From DATFYI01 sp035315125 (GTDB taxonomy: Bacteria; Chloroflexota; Anaerolineae; Anaerolineales; Anaerolineaceae): 21,520 nt of DNA. The first letter of the stretch is position 1. Every line of letters starts with the position of its first letter. A model generated the notes under the pieces. That model worked only from the letters and a program-made list of their open reading frames with translations. It was not told where the DNA came from and made no database searches. The position numbers and the translations under genes were made by a program. Positions 1-6,104 of this stretch are shown piece by piece. The stretch is from NCBI GenBank assembly GCA_035315125.1, contig DATFYI010000042.1, positions 1 through 21,520 on the forward strand, written 5' to 3'.

Positions 1-11
1 ATAGTCTTGTG

Positions 12-205
12 GGTTGGATCAAGGGCTCTTCCGATTCGCCCCGCCGTTCCCATAAGGATCATCTTCCCTCATCCTGCCCGTGACGCAACATCTTCCCACA
101 TAAACCTAAAAAGTGGCCACTTCCCCTGCTGCCCCAAAACCTCAACAATTGCTTATCTCAGTGATAGACCCGGCAGGATTCGCACCTGCGACCAAGCGGA
201 TAATG
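12..205. repeat. Dispersed repeat copy 1, ending in a tRNA 3'-half fragment
   Basis: This is the longest of three related non-coding copies. Bases 29-49 are identical to 1321-1341 in copy 2. The stretch from about 140 to 205 matches copy 3 (about 3685-3748). Bases 169-205 match the 3' half of the tRNA at 5775-5846 (T arm, variable region and part of the anticodon arm) in the same orientation, with a few changes. The GGGCCC acceptor end is not kept, so this is a fragment and not a tRNA gene. No transposase or integrase is next to it. Confidence 0.75.
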
Positions 206-424
206 TCTCAATTCCTCTATGGCTATTAATTTATGTTTAGATCAAATTAATTTATATCAAGTCTCGATAGGTATTTAATGTGTTGTATCACCCTAATATA
301 TTTAAGGGGAAATCCACGGATGGTTTCAAGGTAAAATCACAACCTGCCAGGATGAAACGCATTTCTACTTGGCAAAAACAAGGTTATATCCGGTTGAGAC
401 GTTTTTGATAAGTCTAATCCGTAA

Positions 425-580
425 TATATAGGTAGAAAGTATTACCCCAAACTGTCCGCCGCGTTGAAGAAGCTGGACCAAAACAGCAATTTTCGAGCGG
501 CCGCGGCCAACATTGGCGCTCAGATCGGGTTTGAGAAGGGTATTGAACAAGCGGTTTGTTTGATCCAGGATACTTTCTGA
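425..580 (+). pseudogene. C-terminal remnant of an unidentified gene
   Basis: The plus strand has an open frame of about 51 codons between a TAA at 422 and a TGA at 578. It reads as a plausible protein tail (GRKYYPKLSAALKKLDQ... ending in AVCLIQDTF), amphipathic and rich in Ala, Lys and Leu. It has no start codon with a ribosome binding site, and its composition looks more gene-like than the opposite-strand frame over 365-550. I infer that it is the leftover 3' end of a gene truncated during rearrangement of this island. The family is not recognised, and chance coding potential cannot be excluded. Confidence 0.35.
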
Positions 581-658
581 ATGGTCAGATAAACCTGGTT
601 AGCTTACCTGGCGGTTACAAATTCAATTCCTAGACAGGTGCATTTTTTGGGGTAAAGC

Positions 659-952
659 TTATGCTTGAACGCTGACCTCGTAATCCTCCCGCATGGACGG
701 CGCGGCAAAGATATCCTTGAATTTGGCAAGCTGCTGTTGATAATGTCCGCTGGTCTTGGTCGCCGTCATATCAGCTTCTGTTTCCCATAGGGCTATCGAG
801 ATGGCTTTGTTGTTTTTACGGTCCGTCAATAGATAGTGGGCTATATATCCGTTCTGCTGCTTAGCGGCCGGCACGACATCATCTCGATAAATACGGATAG
901 CCTCGTCCATCTTGCCTGGTAGAAACTGAACAAATACTATTCCTGCATACAT
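659..952 (-). CDS. ABM (antibiotic biosynthesis monooxygenase)-like dimeric alpha-beta barrel protein
   Basis: The product of 97 residues fits the single-domain ABM/YgiN-type fold: an MYAGIVFVQFLPGKMDEAI start, then a PAAKQQNGYIAHYLL strand, a SIALWETEADM strand-helix turn, and a C-terminal helix containing a conserved-type His (SGHYQQQL). Family members are small cofactor-less or haem-degrading oxygenases, or simply ligand-binding barrels, so the reaction is unknown. A longer frame opens at 988, but the ATG at 952 has GGGAG eight bases upstream whereas the 988 ATG has none, so 952 is chosen. It stands alone on the minus strand, with the unrecognised remnant (425-580) downstream and a repeat copy about 350 bp upstream. 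A second small barrel protein is at 4721, so the accessory island is bracketed by two members of this fold. Confidence 0.8.
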   Translation of the reverse strand: MYAGIVFVQFLPGKMDEAIRIYRDDVVPAAKQQNGYIAHYLLTDRKNNKAISIALWETEADMTATKTSGHYQQQLAKFKDIFAAPSMREDYEVSVQA

Positions 953-999
953 GGTTTCGTCTCCCAGATAAACCCGCGTAAGGTTCATTTAATTTCTTA

Positions 1000-1013
1000 T
1001 GTTCGATTGAACA
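1000..1013. promoter_or_regulatory. Possible operator: inverted repeat TGTTC-N4-GAACA
   Basis: A perfect 5-bp inverted repeat with a 4-base centre lies 48 bases upstream of the ABM gene start at 952. On the minus strand a TTCACA box precedes it and a weak CATAAG box partly overlaps its far edge, 18 bases downstream, so a bound protein would sit in the promoter spacer. The promoter match is weak and the palindrome is short, so this is tentative. Confidence 0.3.
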
Positions 1014-1303
1014 AAACAATGTGAAAGCTTTTTAAACTTAGTTGGTCGTTCTCCCTTCTTTCCTATTCTTTATTTAAAAACATTATTCCCGGATTCCATG
1101 TCAATATAATTTTGCCGACATTTTCGCTCCAGATGGATGATGATTGTGGCAGAATTTCCTTAACTTTAGCACAATTTTCTCCGTTTTGAATCATTTTTTG
1201 CGATCTTTTTCACAAACTCAGACATAGGAAATGATTTTCCCAGCCCGATTTAAATGGAAATAACGGGTTGAGACATGATTTTGGGCGTTTTTTCAGTTTT
1301 ATA

Positions 1304-1444
1304 GGTTCGGTCAAGGACTTTTCCGATTCGCCCCGCCGTTCAGCTTAAGCATCATCTTCCCCCATCCTGCCCGTGACCCAACATCTTCCCGCACAGTCCT
1401 AAAAAGCGGCAACTTTCCCTGCCGCCCTAAAACCCCAATAATTA
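1304..1444. repeat. Dispersed repeat copy 2 (no tRNA fragment)
   Basis: This copy shares 1321-1341 exactly with copy 1 and also the following ~100 bases at high similarity, including a CATCTTCCC motif twice and CCTAAAAAGCG at 1398-1408, which is identical to 3649-3659 in copy 3. It stops near 1444, before the tRNA-like part present in the other two copies. It lies about 65 bases downstream of the stop codon of the minus-strand gene 1510-2643. The rest of the 953-1509 stretch is AT-rich and holds nothing else that I recognise. Confidence 0.75.
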
Positions 1445-1509
1445 AACCATCTCTAGGATTTGGCAAACTTGAGTGCCTGCCAGCCTAACCCGAATTCATG
1501 TTATTTAAT

Positions 1510-2643
1510 CTATTTTACAGAAACATTTCTCTGTTGTAGAACGAAAATCGCTATCGATGAAAGCAAAGTAGTTAAAGCTATACCCAAAATTAAATAAATA
1601 TTTGATTTGTTAGCATCAATTCCAAGCAACTTATCAAATACTACAGTTATGAAAAGTGCGATCCAGAGAATTATCAACCAAATATATACCGTCTTAATAC
1701 GATACCACAAAGAAATTTTGATTTTCAATGGGATTGGCAACTTAACTGTGTTTATTTTCGATCCATCTTGAGCTTCTGCTTCCTTTTGAGGTCCAACGAT
1801 AATTTCTTCCCAAGCTCCTGTCGGTTTCTTTGCAGAAATCGTAATGATGTGTTTTTGATAATTTCCCGTTAGTTCTTCACTAGAAGGACTTATCTCTAAG
1901 TTTGATGTAGGACAATTAAAATCTATAGTAACTGGTTTTATCGATACATTATTAGATATTAAAGCAGGTACTCGATGTGAAATGATAAGGTCGTATACAT
2001 CACCTTCTGATAATACAGGGCCAAATACTGAGCCCCTATTATGCGATGAATAAATGCTATTTATTGGTGCGGTTTTTTTATTTTCTGGAACCTCAAAATG
2101 TAAGAAAAGAGCATTTCTAGCATCCTTATTTATTGGAAGAGAATAATCTCTAGCAATAAAATCGCAGTACTTCGCCCAAATTCCTTCATTATTTTCTTGG
2201 CTATAAAAGGAAGAATCTGAAAATTGTATATTAGATTCAAAAAACAGACTGTTAGAAACAAAAGATTGCTCAGCAGGAGGTATTTCTAAACAGGCAGATT
2301 TCAATTCTTGAATTCCTGTAAAGTTAAAATACGAGCCAAGGCGAAAATAGATCGAATTGTTATCAGGAGAATAATCAATAAATGTTAATTTTGCTTTTCG
2401 AATTGGCAATAATAACCACTTAAAATTTGGATCTATGAATCTCATGCAGATTATTACTGGATTGTCGTTTAAAGTTTTTCTACCTTCGGCTGTTTTTATT
2501 TTCTTTAAAAGTGTGTCTTGAATCCAACTATCACGATAGCGAAAGGGGCGGAAATAAGATATTTCTTGTGGATACGCAGATATTAAAACTGTATTGTCCC
2601 AAAGTGGACCATCACCAAAAAAGGATATATATAAATTGCTCAT
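1510..2643 (-). CDS. Hypothetical protein with C-terminal two-TM hairpin
   Basis: I do not recognise this 377-residue protein. Residues 1 to about 310 look soluble, mixed alpha/beta and rich in aromatic residues, with no motif I can name. Two hydrophobic segments follow at about 319-337 and 349-369, separated by a short polar loop, then a short basic tail (QQRNVSVK). I infer a large N-terminal domain tethered to the membrane by a C-terminal hairpin. An AGGAGG ribosome binding site lies upstream of the ATG, at a rather long spacing of about 14 bases; no alternative start lies between them. It is strongly AT-rich compared with the core genes after 5.8 kb, is preceded by its own likely promoter (2683-2712) and followed by repeat copy 2. 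This suggests acquired DNA. Defence, toxin or surface roles are all possible, and none is shown by the sequence. Confidence 0.7.
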   Translation of the reverse strand: MSNLYISFFGDGPLWDNTVLISAYPQEISYFRPFRYRDSWIQDTLLKKIKTAEGRKTLNDNPVIICMRFIDPNFKWLLLPIRKAKLTFIDYSPDNNSIYFRLGSYFNFTGIQELKSACLEIPPAEQSFVSNSLFFESNIQFSDSSFYSQENNEGIWAKYCDFIARDYSLPINKDARNALFLHFEVPENKKTAPINSIYSSHNRGSVFGPVLSEGDVYDLIISHRVPALISNNVSIKPVTIDFNCPTSNLEISPSSEELTGNYQKHIITISAKKPTGAWEEIIVGPQKEAEAQDGSKINTVKLPIPLKIKISLWYRIKTVYIWLIILWIALFITVVFDKLLGIDANKSNIYLILGIALTTLLSSIAIFVLQQRNVSVK

Positions 2644-2682
2644 TTTCTTATTTGATACCTCCTGCGCGTTAGGTTATCATTA

Positions 2683-2712
2683 ATTATAACCCATAAAGAA
2701 CTTTTGTTCTAA
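2683..2712 (-). promoter_or_regulatory. Likely promoter of the 1510-2643 gene
   Basis: On the minus strand a perfect TATAAT (2683-2688) lies 18 bases from a weak -35 match TTAGAA (2707-2712), about 40 bases upstream of the start codon. The -35 overlaps a small inverted repeat AGAAC-N4-GTTCT. The remaining bases of the 2644-2980 gap are AT-rich and show nothing else that I can support. Confidence 0.4.
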
Positions 2713-2980
2713 ATACAATAATTACTCGTATTTGTCTAAATTATACAATCTAACCCATTATTTTGCACCTACTTATTCGAATCCTTGATTGATAAAAATC
2801 TTCACCTTCTCTTTCGCTTCTCAAAGAAATAATCTTTCGTCAGATCTGCTCTTACTTGCTAGCGACTGAAATGACCTCCAGCTCTTTTTTCCCCAACTTT
2901 CCCCAAAAAGAAGCTATTGCAGCTCTAGTCTTACTTCATCTTGCAACTATTCAACGATTTAGTTGGTACATTTCCCATAA

Positions 2981-3619
2981 CTACAAGTTTACTTTATAAT
3001 GCTGTCCTGTCACAGGTCTTAATGCCCTTGCCCAAAGTATTTTATGTCCATTGCTATCCCCACGTGCAGGGTGTAAATAATGTCGCGATCGTGTACAATT
3101 CCCAAAATTCTTGAAACCCAAAGCCTTATACACAATAGCTTTTTGACCTGCATCAAGATCTTGATAGATGATAGCAATTTTCTTAATAACGCCAAATAAA
3201 TTAAACCAATCATTCGGGATGTTTCTAAGTACTTTTGCTATTGCACATGATTCAATATTGTCCGGTGCGCAATCAATAAAATATCCTCTGCATAATTCGA
3301 TTGCATCATTGATGCTAAATTGATCAATAGGTTTCGCGAGTTTTGTTCCAAAGGGATCAGCACATTGTATCCAGGCAACTTGCTTTCCGTGATAACATAC
3401 AGAATAACTAATTCTACGTGATCTCCGCTTCCTTTTTAGCCAATAATTTTCGAGGAATATTTCATCTGCTTCGATATTTGAACATAGCATAATTTTCACA
3501 TCTTCCCTTCTAATTGAGGCGGTTTCTGAGTTATCACAAAGAGTCATTATCGACTTTTCCACCCTAATTTGCCTGTTTATCTCTAAATAATTTATATCTA
3601 ATCCACGAATCTTGTACAT
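2981..3619 (-). CDS. GNAT-fold protein, possibly Mom-like DNA-modification acyltransferase
   Basis: The 212-residue frame has a basic N-terminal part and a core that reads like a GNAT acyltransferase: a central strand with YSVCYHGKQVAWIQCADP, a helix (INDAIELCRGYF), and a C-terminal IYQDLDAGQKAIVYKALGF segment. That segment, a D..AGQ..IYKALGFK pattern, resembles the end of GNAT domains in phage Mom-type proteins, which modify adenine in DNA. The usual RGxGxA acetyl-CoA loop is not evident, which is also true of Mom-like families. The assignment is by pattern only. The ATG at 3619 has no good ribosome binding site and lies about 20 bases from repeat copy 3; the ATG at 3547 has GGTGG upstream and may be the true start (188 residues). 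It is AT-rich and isolated from other genes, with a methyltransferase only in the distant second island. Confidence 0.6.
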   Translation of the reverse strand: MYKIRGLDINYLEINRQIRVEKSIMTLCDNSETASIRREDVKIMLCSNIEADEIFLENYWLKRKRRSRRISYSVCYHGKQVAWIQCADPFGTKLAKPIDQFSINDAIELCRGYFIDCAPDNIESCAIAKVLRNIPNDWFNLFGVIKKIAIIYQDLDAGQKAIVYKALGFKNFGNCTRSRHYLHPARGDSNGHKILWARALRPVTGQHYKVNL

Positions 3620-3638
3620 CAGTTTAATAACGTCAATT

Positions 3639-3750
3639 CCCGCACAACCCTAAAAAGCGACGACTTTCCCTGCTGCCCCAAAACCGCAATAATTGCTTAT
3701 TTCAGTGACATACCCGGCAGGATTCGGACCTGCGACCATGCGGATAACGG
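3639..3750. repeat. Dispersed repeat copy 3, ending in a tRNA 3'-half fragment
   Basis: This copy lacks the first ~60 bases of copies 1 and 2 but keeps CCTAAAAAGCG (3649-3659) and the CTGCCCCAAAAC block, and it continues into tRNA-like sequence at 3713-3748. Bases 3713-3738 are identical to the intact tRNA-Ile2 gene (on its complementary strand), including its unusual base in the T loop. It lies between two minus-strand accessory genes, 17 bases past the stop of one and about 20 bases before the start of the other. Confidence 0.75.
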
Positions 3751-3766
3751 CATAATTCCAGGCGCG

Positions 3767-4267
3767 CTACAATTTTCTTTTGGCCAATATTACCAATTTA
3801 TCATAGTTTTCACATACGTGAAGGGAAAGGTCATTGAAGTATTTTTGTTGTTTATCGAATTCATTATCGCCGACCTCTTCAGGCCTTCGAATTTCATTAA
3901 GTCGTTCAGATGTGTATTTTTTGATAGGGAAACTTTCATTTCCAAGTTCGTAGTAAAACTTTTTAACAATTGTGATTAATGCTTGTCTTAATCGCTCTAG
4001 TTCTTTATCAATAAAGGTAAATTCTGGCTGTTCTGAAGCACGGATAAATTGATTTAAATCGTTTAATCGATCGACATCAAAGATATTACCAAAATCAAAA
4101 GAACGAATATATTCAATAGAACCTGCACTTGGCAGAATGTTTTGGATCATTGTAAGAGTTTCTTTATCTTTAGCAGCCGTTTTATCACGTTTTTGCCATT
4201 CTCGGCCGATAAAAATTCCAATTATTCCGACAGCTGTTGTAATCCCCCATTGGATCCAATCTTCCAT
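3767..4267 (-). CDS. Hypothetical single-pass membrane-anchored protein
   Basis: This 166-residue protein is not recognised. Residues about 5-21 form one hydrophobic segment (ITTAVGIIGIFIG) followed by basic residues (REWQKRDKTAAK), so the long C-terminal part is probably cytoplasmic. That part is helical and charged, with no catalytic motif seen. The ATG has AAGGA nine bases upstream. The gene lies immediately upstream of repeat copy 3 on the minus strand and is AT-rich like the other island genes. Short proteins with one N-terminal anchor and a helical cytoplasmic domain are frequent in defence or signalling islands, but nothing here proves such a role. Confidence 0.7.
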   Translation of the reverse strand: MEDWIQWGITTAVGIIGIFIGREWQKRDKTAAKDKETLTMIQNILPSAGSIEYIRSFDFGNIFDVDRLNDLNQFIRASEQPEFTFIDKELERLRQALITIVKKFYYELGNESFPIKKYTSERLNEIRRPEEVGDNEFDKQQKYFNDLSLHVCENYDKLVILAKRKL

Positions 4268-4575
4268 AGGACATCATCCTTTTTTATCCAGGAAGGTTTA
4301 CCAGAGTTTCCCTAACCATTTGAAATTTCCCCAACTATACTTTACAAACCGATTAATTTAGTTATTTTTACTTTTTTCTATCTTACATCTAACAGGTTTA
4401 AAAAACAAGATTTTATCCGTGGCCGTTAAGGAGTCATGATCAGTATTGCTGAAGCTAATGCTCTATAATTCGAGCTGTACTCTTCATCCGCAACTTGCCA
4501 TCCAGGCCTGGAACCTTAACAGACGAACGGCACCAGGCGGCTTGGATGCCAAATGACATTTTCAGGTATTTAACA

Positions 4576-4603
4576 CATGAGCATATACTCATGCCATACT
4601 CAT
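4576..4603. promoter_or_regulatory. Candidate operator: palindrome plus direct repeats spaced 11 bp
   Basis: CATGAG and CTCATG flank a 6-base centre (4576-4593), a perfect two-arm palindrome. In addition, ATACTCAT occurs at 4585-4592 and again at 4596-4603, exactly 11 bp apart, one helical turn. The block ends about 20 bases upstream of the extended -10 at 4622-4630, a suitable place for an activator or repressor of the 4721 gene. The rest of the 4268-4575 gap contains a 12-bp palindrome, TCCAGGCCTGGA (4501-4512), and no gene that I can support. Confidence 0.45.
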
Positions 4604-4621
4604 AATTGAATAGCTATAGAG

Positions 4622-4630
4622 TGGTACAAT
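4622..4630 (+). promoter_or_regulatory. Extended -10 promoter element for the 4721 gene
   Basis: TGGTACAAT matches an extended -10 (TGn plus TACAAT, five of six). A TTGAAT box is present at 4606-4611 but at only 13 bases spacing, so recognition would rely on the extended -10 and perhaps on a protein bound at 4576-4603. The predicted leader is about 85 bases. Confidence 0.4.
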
Positions 4631-4720
4631 GCTGATTATATAGGTATATATTATCCAATTATTACCTATCATTGCTGACTAATTCTTTTCAGCAACAATC
4701 GACATTAGGAGAAAATCATA

Positions 4721-4990
4721 ATGGCAAGTTTGTTAATGCAAGCTCAAACAAAAGATTTTGCAGCGTGGAAAAAAGCGTTTGATTTAGGTCTAGATTTACG
4801 TACCTCCAACGGCGGACTTTCATCCCAGGTTTACCGCGACGCGAGCGACCCAAACAAGGTAACCGCTATTAATAAGTGGGATTCACTGGCAAACGCTCAA
4901 AAATTCGCCCATTCTCCAGAACTGAAGGCAGCAATGGAGAAATCAGGTATAGTGGGGACGCCTGTTTTCTCTTTCCTGAACGAAGCATAG
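4721..4990 (+). CDS. Small dimeric alpha-beta barrel (ABM-superfamily-like) protein
   Basis: The 89-residue protein has the compact barrel pattern: a first strand (MASLLMQAQTKDFAAWKKAF), a strand pair around SSQVYRDASDPNKVTAINKWDS, a helix with a SPELKAAMEKSG stretch typical of barrel proteins that align with the ABM domain, and a last strand VGTPVFSFL. The substrate is unknown and no metal or haem ligand set is evident. The start has AGGAG nine bases upstream. It is a one-gene unit: promoter and candidate operator on the left, and a strong intrinsic terminator 28 bases after the stop codon. It is the only island gene on the plus strand and is less AT-rich in its second half than its neighbours. 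Its likely tight regulation suggests a stress- or metabolite-responsive role. Confidence 0.8.
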   Translation: MASLLMQAQTKDFAAWKKAFDLGLDLRTSNGGLSSQVYRDASDPNKVTAINKWDSLANAQKFAHSPELKAAMEKSGIVGTPVFSFLNEA

Positions 4991-5018
4991 TCGCAAACTG
5001 GTTTGAATCTGATTTGAT

Positions 5019-5053
5019 CCTGCCCTTCCTGAAATCAGGAAGGGCAGGTTTTA
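5019..5053 (+). terminator. Strong intrinsic terminator after the 4721 gene
   Basis: A perfect 14-bp stem (5019-5032 with 5035-5048, GC-rich at its base) with a minimal loop is followed by TTTT. It ends the single-gene unit 4721-4990. The remaining bases up to 5262 are AT-rich and show no gene. Confidence 0.9.
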
Positions 5054-5262
5054 TTCCAAGCCAGCTTTGAATTTCAGGTTTGACATACTACCAGGCAAGT
5101 TGGTGTTCTTAATATTTTTTTGAAAGGCCATAAACGGAGTAGATCTAAGATAGTGGATAAGAAATATTGTAAAGAGAAGCAGAATATTCATGGCTTAAAG
5201 AGTGTCCGGCCATGATCATTTCTCCCCACAAATATTAATTGCATCTTAGTAAGTATTAAAAG

Positions 5263-5336
5263 TGGGCCTGGCAGGATTCGAACCTACATATTGGGGAGAG
5301 TTTTATGACTCGATCGCTTGCCTTTAGTGTAGGCCC
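5263..5336 (-). pseudogene. Degenerate tRNA gene (tRNA-Ile2/Met-like, CAT)
   Basis: Read on the minus strand, 74 bases have tRNA ends: acceptor GGGCCTA against CAGGCCC plus an A discriminator (one A-C mismatch at pair 7), and a good T arm with a canonical TTCGAAT loop and one G-T pair. The D region cannot form the normal GCTC/GAGC stem. The anticodon arm has only four pairs around a 6-base loop containing CAT. It is therefore a decayed copy, or at best a very unusual tRNA, of the same class as 5775-5846 and in the same orientation. Bases 5337-5422 hold only an 8-bp inverted repeat (GTTGGGTT/AACCCAAC) with a ~40-base loop. Confidence 0.6.
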
Positions 5337-5422
5337 GGCAGCAATATGTTGGGTTTCGCTTTGTAGTAATATGGTCTTGGGCCGGCAATCCTTCGCCTAA
5401 CCCAACCGGCGCAAATCCCCCC

Positions 5423-5707
5423 CTACGGTTGTAATTTATTTTCCGGGGTATTGTCTACGGCCTCGGTATATACCACTATTTTATCAACAATGTGGGTAGT
5501 CACTTCCCAGATGGCATGTTCAACGTTCACCACCCGCATTAATCCCAGATATTTGCGGGGAACCGGTTCATTCTCGTAGACCGCAGCGTTGATTAAATCA
5601 CCTTTGTGGAATTGCAAGAAAGGGTTTGTAGCTTCGAAGTCAATCAATACATTCTCTACACTACCCGGCTCATTAATCTCTAAAAAATACTGGATGGATT
5701 TTGCCAT
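5423..5707 (-). CDS. Hypothetical 94-residue protein
   Basis: The protein starts MAKSIQYFLEINEPGSVENV and reads as a small, mostly beta, acidic cytoplasmic protein with a conserved-looking strand pattern (KYLGLMRVVNVEHAIWEVTTHIVDKIVVY). It has no signal peptide, membrane segment or cysteine. AGGAGG lies five bases before the ATG, a strong and well placed ribosome binding site. It begins 68 bases downstream of the tRNA gene on the same strand and no clear terminator separates them, so it may be read from the tRNA promoter. The family is not recognised; the FLEI..PGSVENVLIDFEATNPFLQFHKGD segment could be a nucleic-acid or small-ligand-binding barrel, but that is a guess. Confidence 0.75.
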   Translation of the reverse strand: MAKSIQYFLEINEPGSVENVLIDFEATNPFLQFHKGDLINAAVYENEPVPRKYLGLMRVVNVEHAIWEVTTHIVDKIVVYTEAVDNTPENKLQP

Positions 5708-5774
5708 TTTACCCTCCTAATCTTTTTCTGGGTCGCAAAACTTTTTAATTGCACCTTGAAGAAAGTGCTTACAA

Positions 5775-5846
5775 TGGGCCCGGCAGGATTCGGACCTGCG
5801 ACCAAGCGGTTATGAGCCGCGCGCTCTGCCGCTGAGCTACGGGCCC
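5775..5846 (-). tRNA. tRNA-Ile2 (CAT anticodon, lysidine type)
   Basis: All four arms form: a seven-pair acceptor GGGCCCG/CGGGCCC, D stem GCTC/GAGC, anticodon loop CTCATAA, and T stem GCAGG/CCTGC. The encoded 3' end is the discriminator A without CCA. The anticodon is CAT. The context CGGCTCATAACCG followed by TGGTCG closely matches known bacterial tRNA-Ile2, whose C34 is changed to lysidine by TilS so that it reads AUA; elongator Met is the alternative. The T loop reads TCCGAAT, so position 55 is C instead of the nearly universal T. A promoter lies directly upstream. Confidence 0.9.
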
Positions 5847-5863
5847 GGCAGAAAACTATGAAA

Positions 5864-5892
5864 ATTATATCATGGCGCTAAATGCTTGCGAA
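5864..5892 (-). promoter_or_regulatory. tRNA promoter
   Basis: On the minus strand TTCGCA (5887-5892) is 17 bases from a perfect TATAAT (5864-5869). Transcription would start near 5857, about 11 bases before the mature 5' end of the tRNA, as expected for a tRNA gene. Confidence 0.6.
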
Positions 5893-5936
5893 GGGCTTCA
5901 CATTATCACTTCAGGGCTTTCACAATAGAAGAAATT

Positions 5937-6045
5937 TGTCTTTGCGAAGAGGCATGGATGATCTTCCCATGCCGCTGAAGCAATCTCCTGGCCGAGTTGG
6001 GGATCGCCACGCCGCCCAAAAATGCATGGGCGGCTGGCGAAGACA
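5937..6045. repeat. Hairpin-rich intergenic palindromic repeat
   Basis: Terminal arms TGTCTTTGCGA (5937-5947) and TGGCGAAGACA (6035-6045) pair at 9 of 11 positions. Two internal hairpins lie inside: GGCATGG/CCATGCC (5951-5957 with 5967-5973) and a perfect 8-bp GCCGCCCA/TGGGCGGC (6011-6018 with 6027-6034). The CTGAAGCAATCTCCTGGC segment between them is like the core of dispersed intergenic repeats I know from many environmental bacterial genomes (GCGAGGAG...GAAGCAATCTC type). It lies between the tRNA promoter and the end of the EamA gene, where it may also stop transcription. Confidence 0.7.
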
Positions 6046-6104
6046 TATGATTAGTTTCCTGGCAAGCAGTCGTGTGAAAACTGGGGATAAAGTTTGCTCG
6101 CCCT

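Noticed and set aside
169..205. Possible tRNA gene
   Set aside because: Only the T arm and part of the anticodon arm are present; no acceptor 5' strand or D arm can be found, so it is a fragment inside repeat copy 1.
7..240. 77-codon plus-strand frame
   Set aside because: It runs through repeat copy 1 and the tRNA fragment, which are non-coding.
365..550. 61-codon minus-strand frame
   Set aside because: It has no ribosome binding site and reads less like protein than the plus-strand remnant at 425-580.
12..3750. Integron gene-cassette array with attC sites
   Set aside because: Gene-then-repeat order is suggestive, but the repeats lack conserved RYYYAAC/GTRRRRY core sites and no integron integrase is seen.
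4459..4557. Short 32-codon plus-strand ORF
   Set aside because: It lacks a ribosome binding site and recognisable sequence; the region is better left as unassigned.
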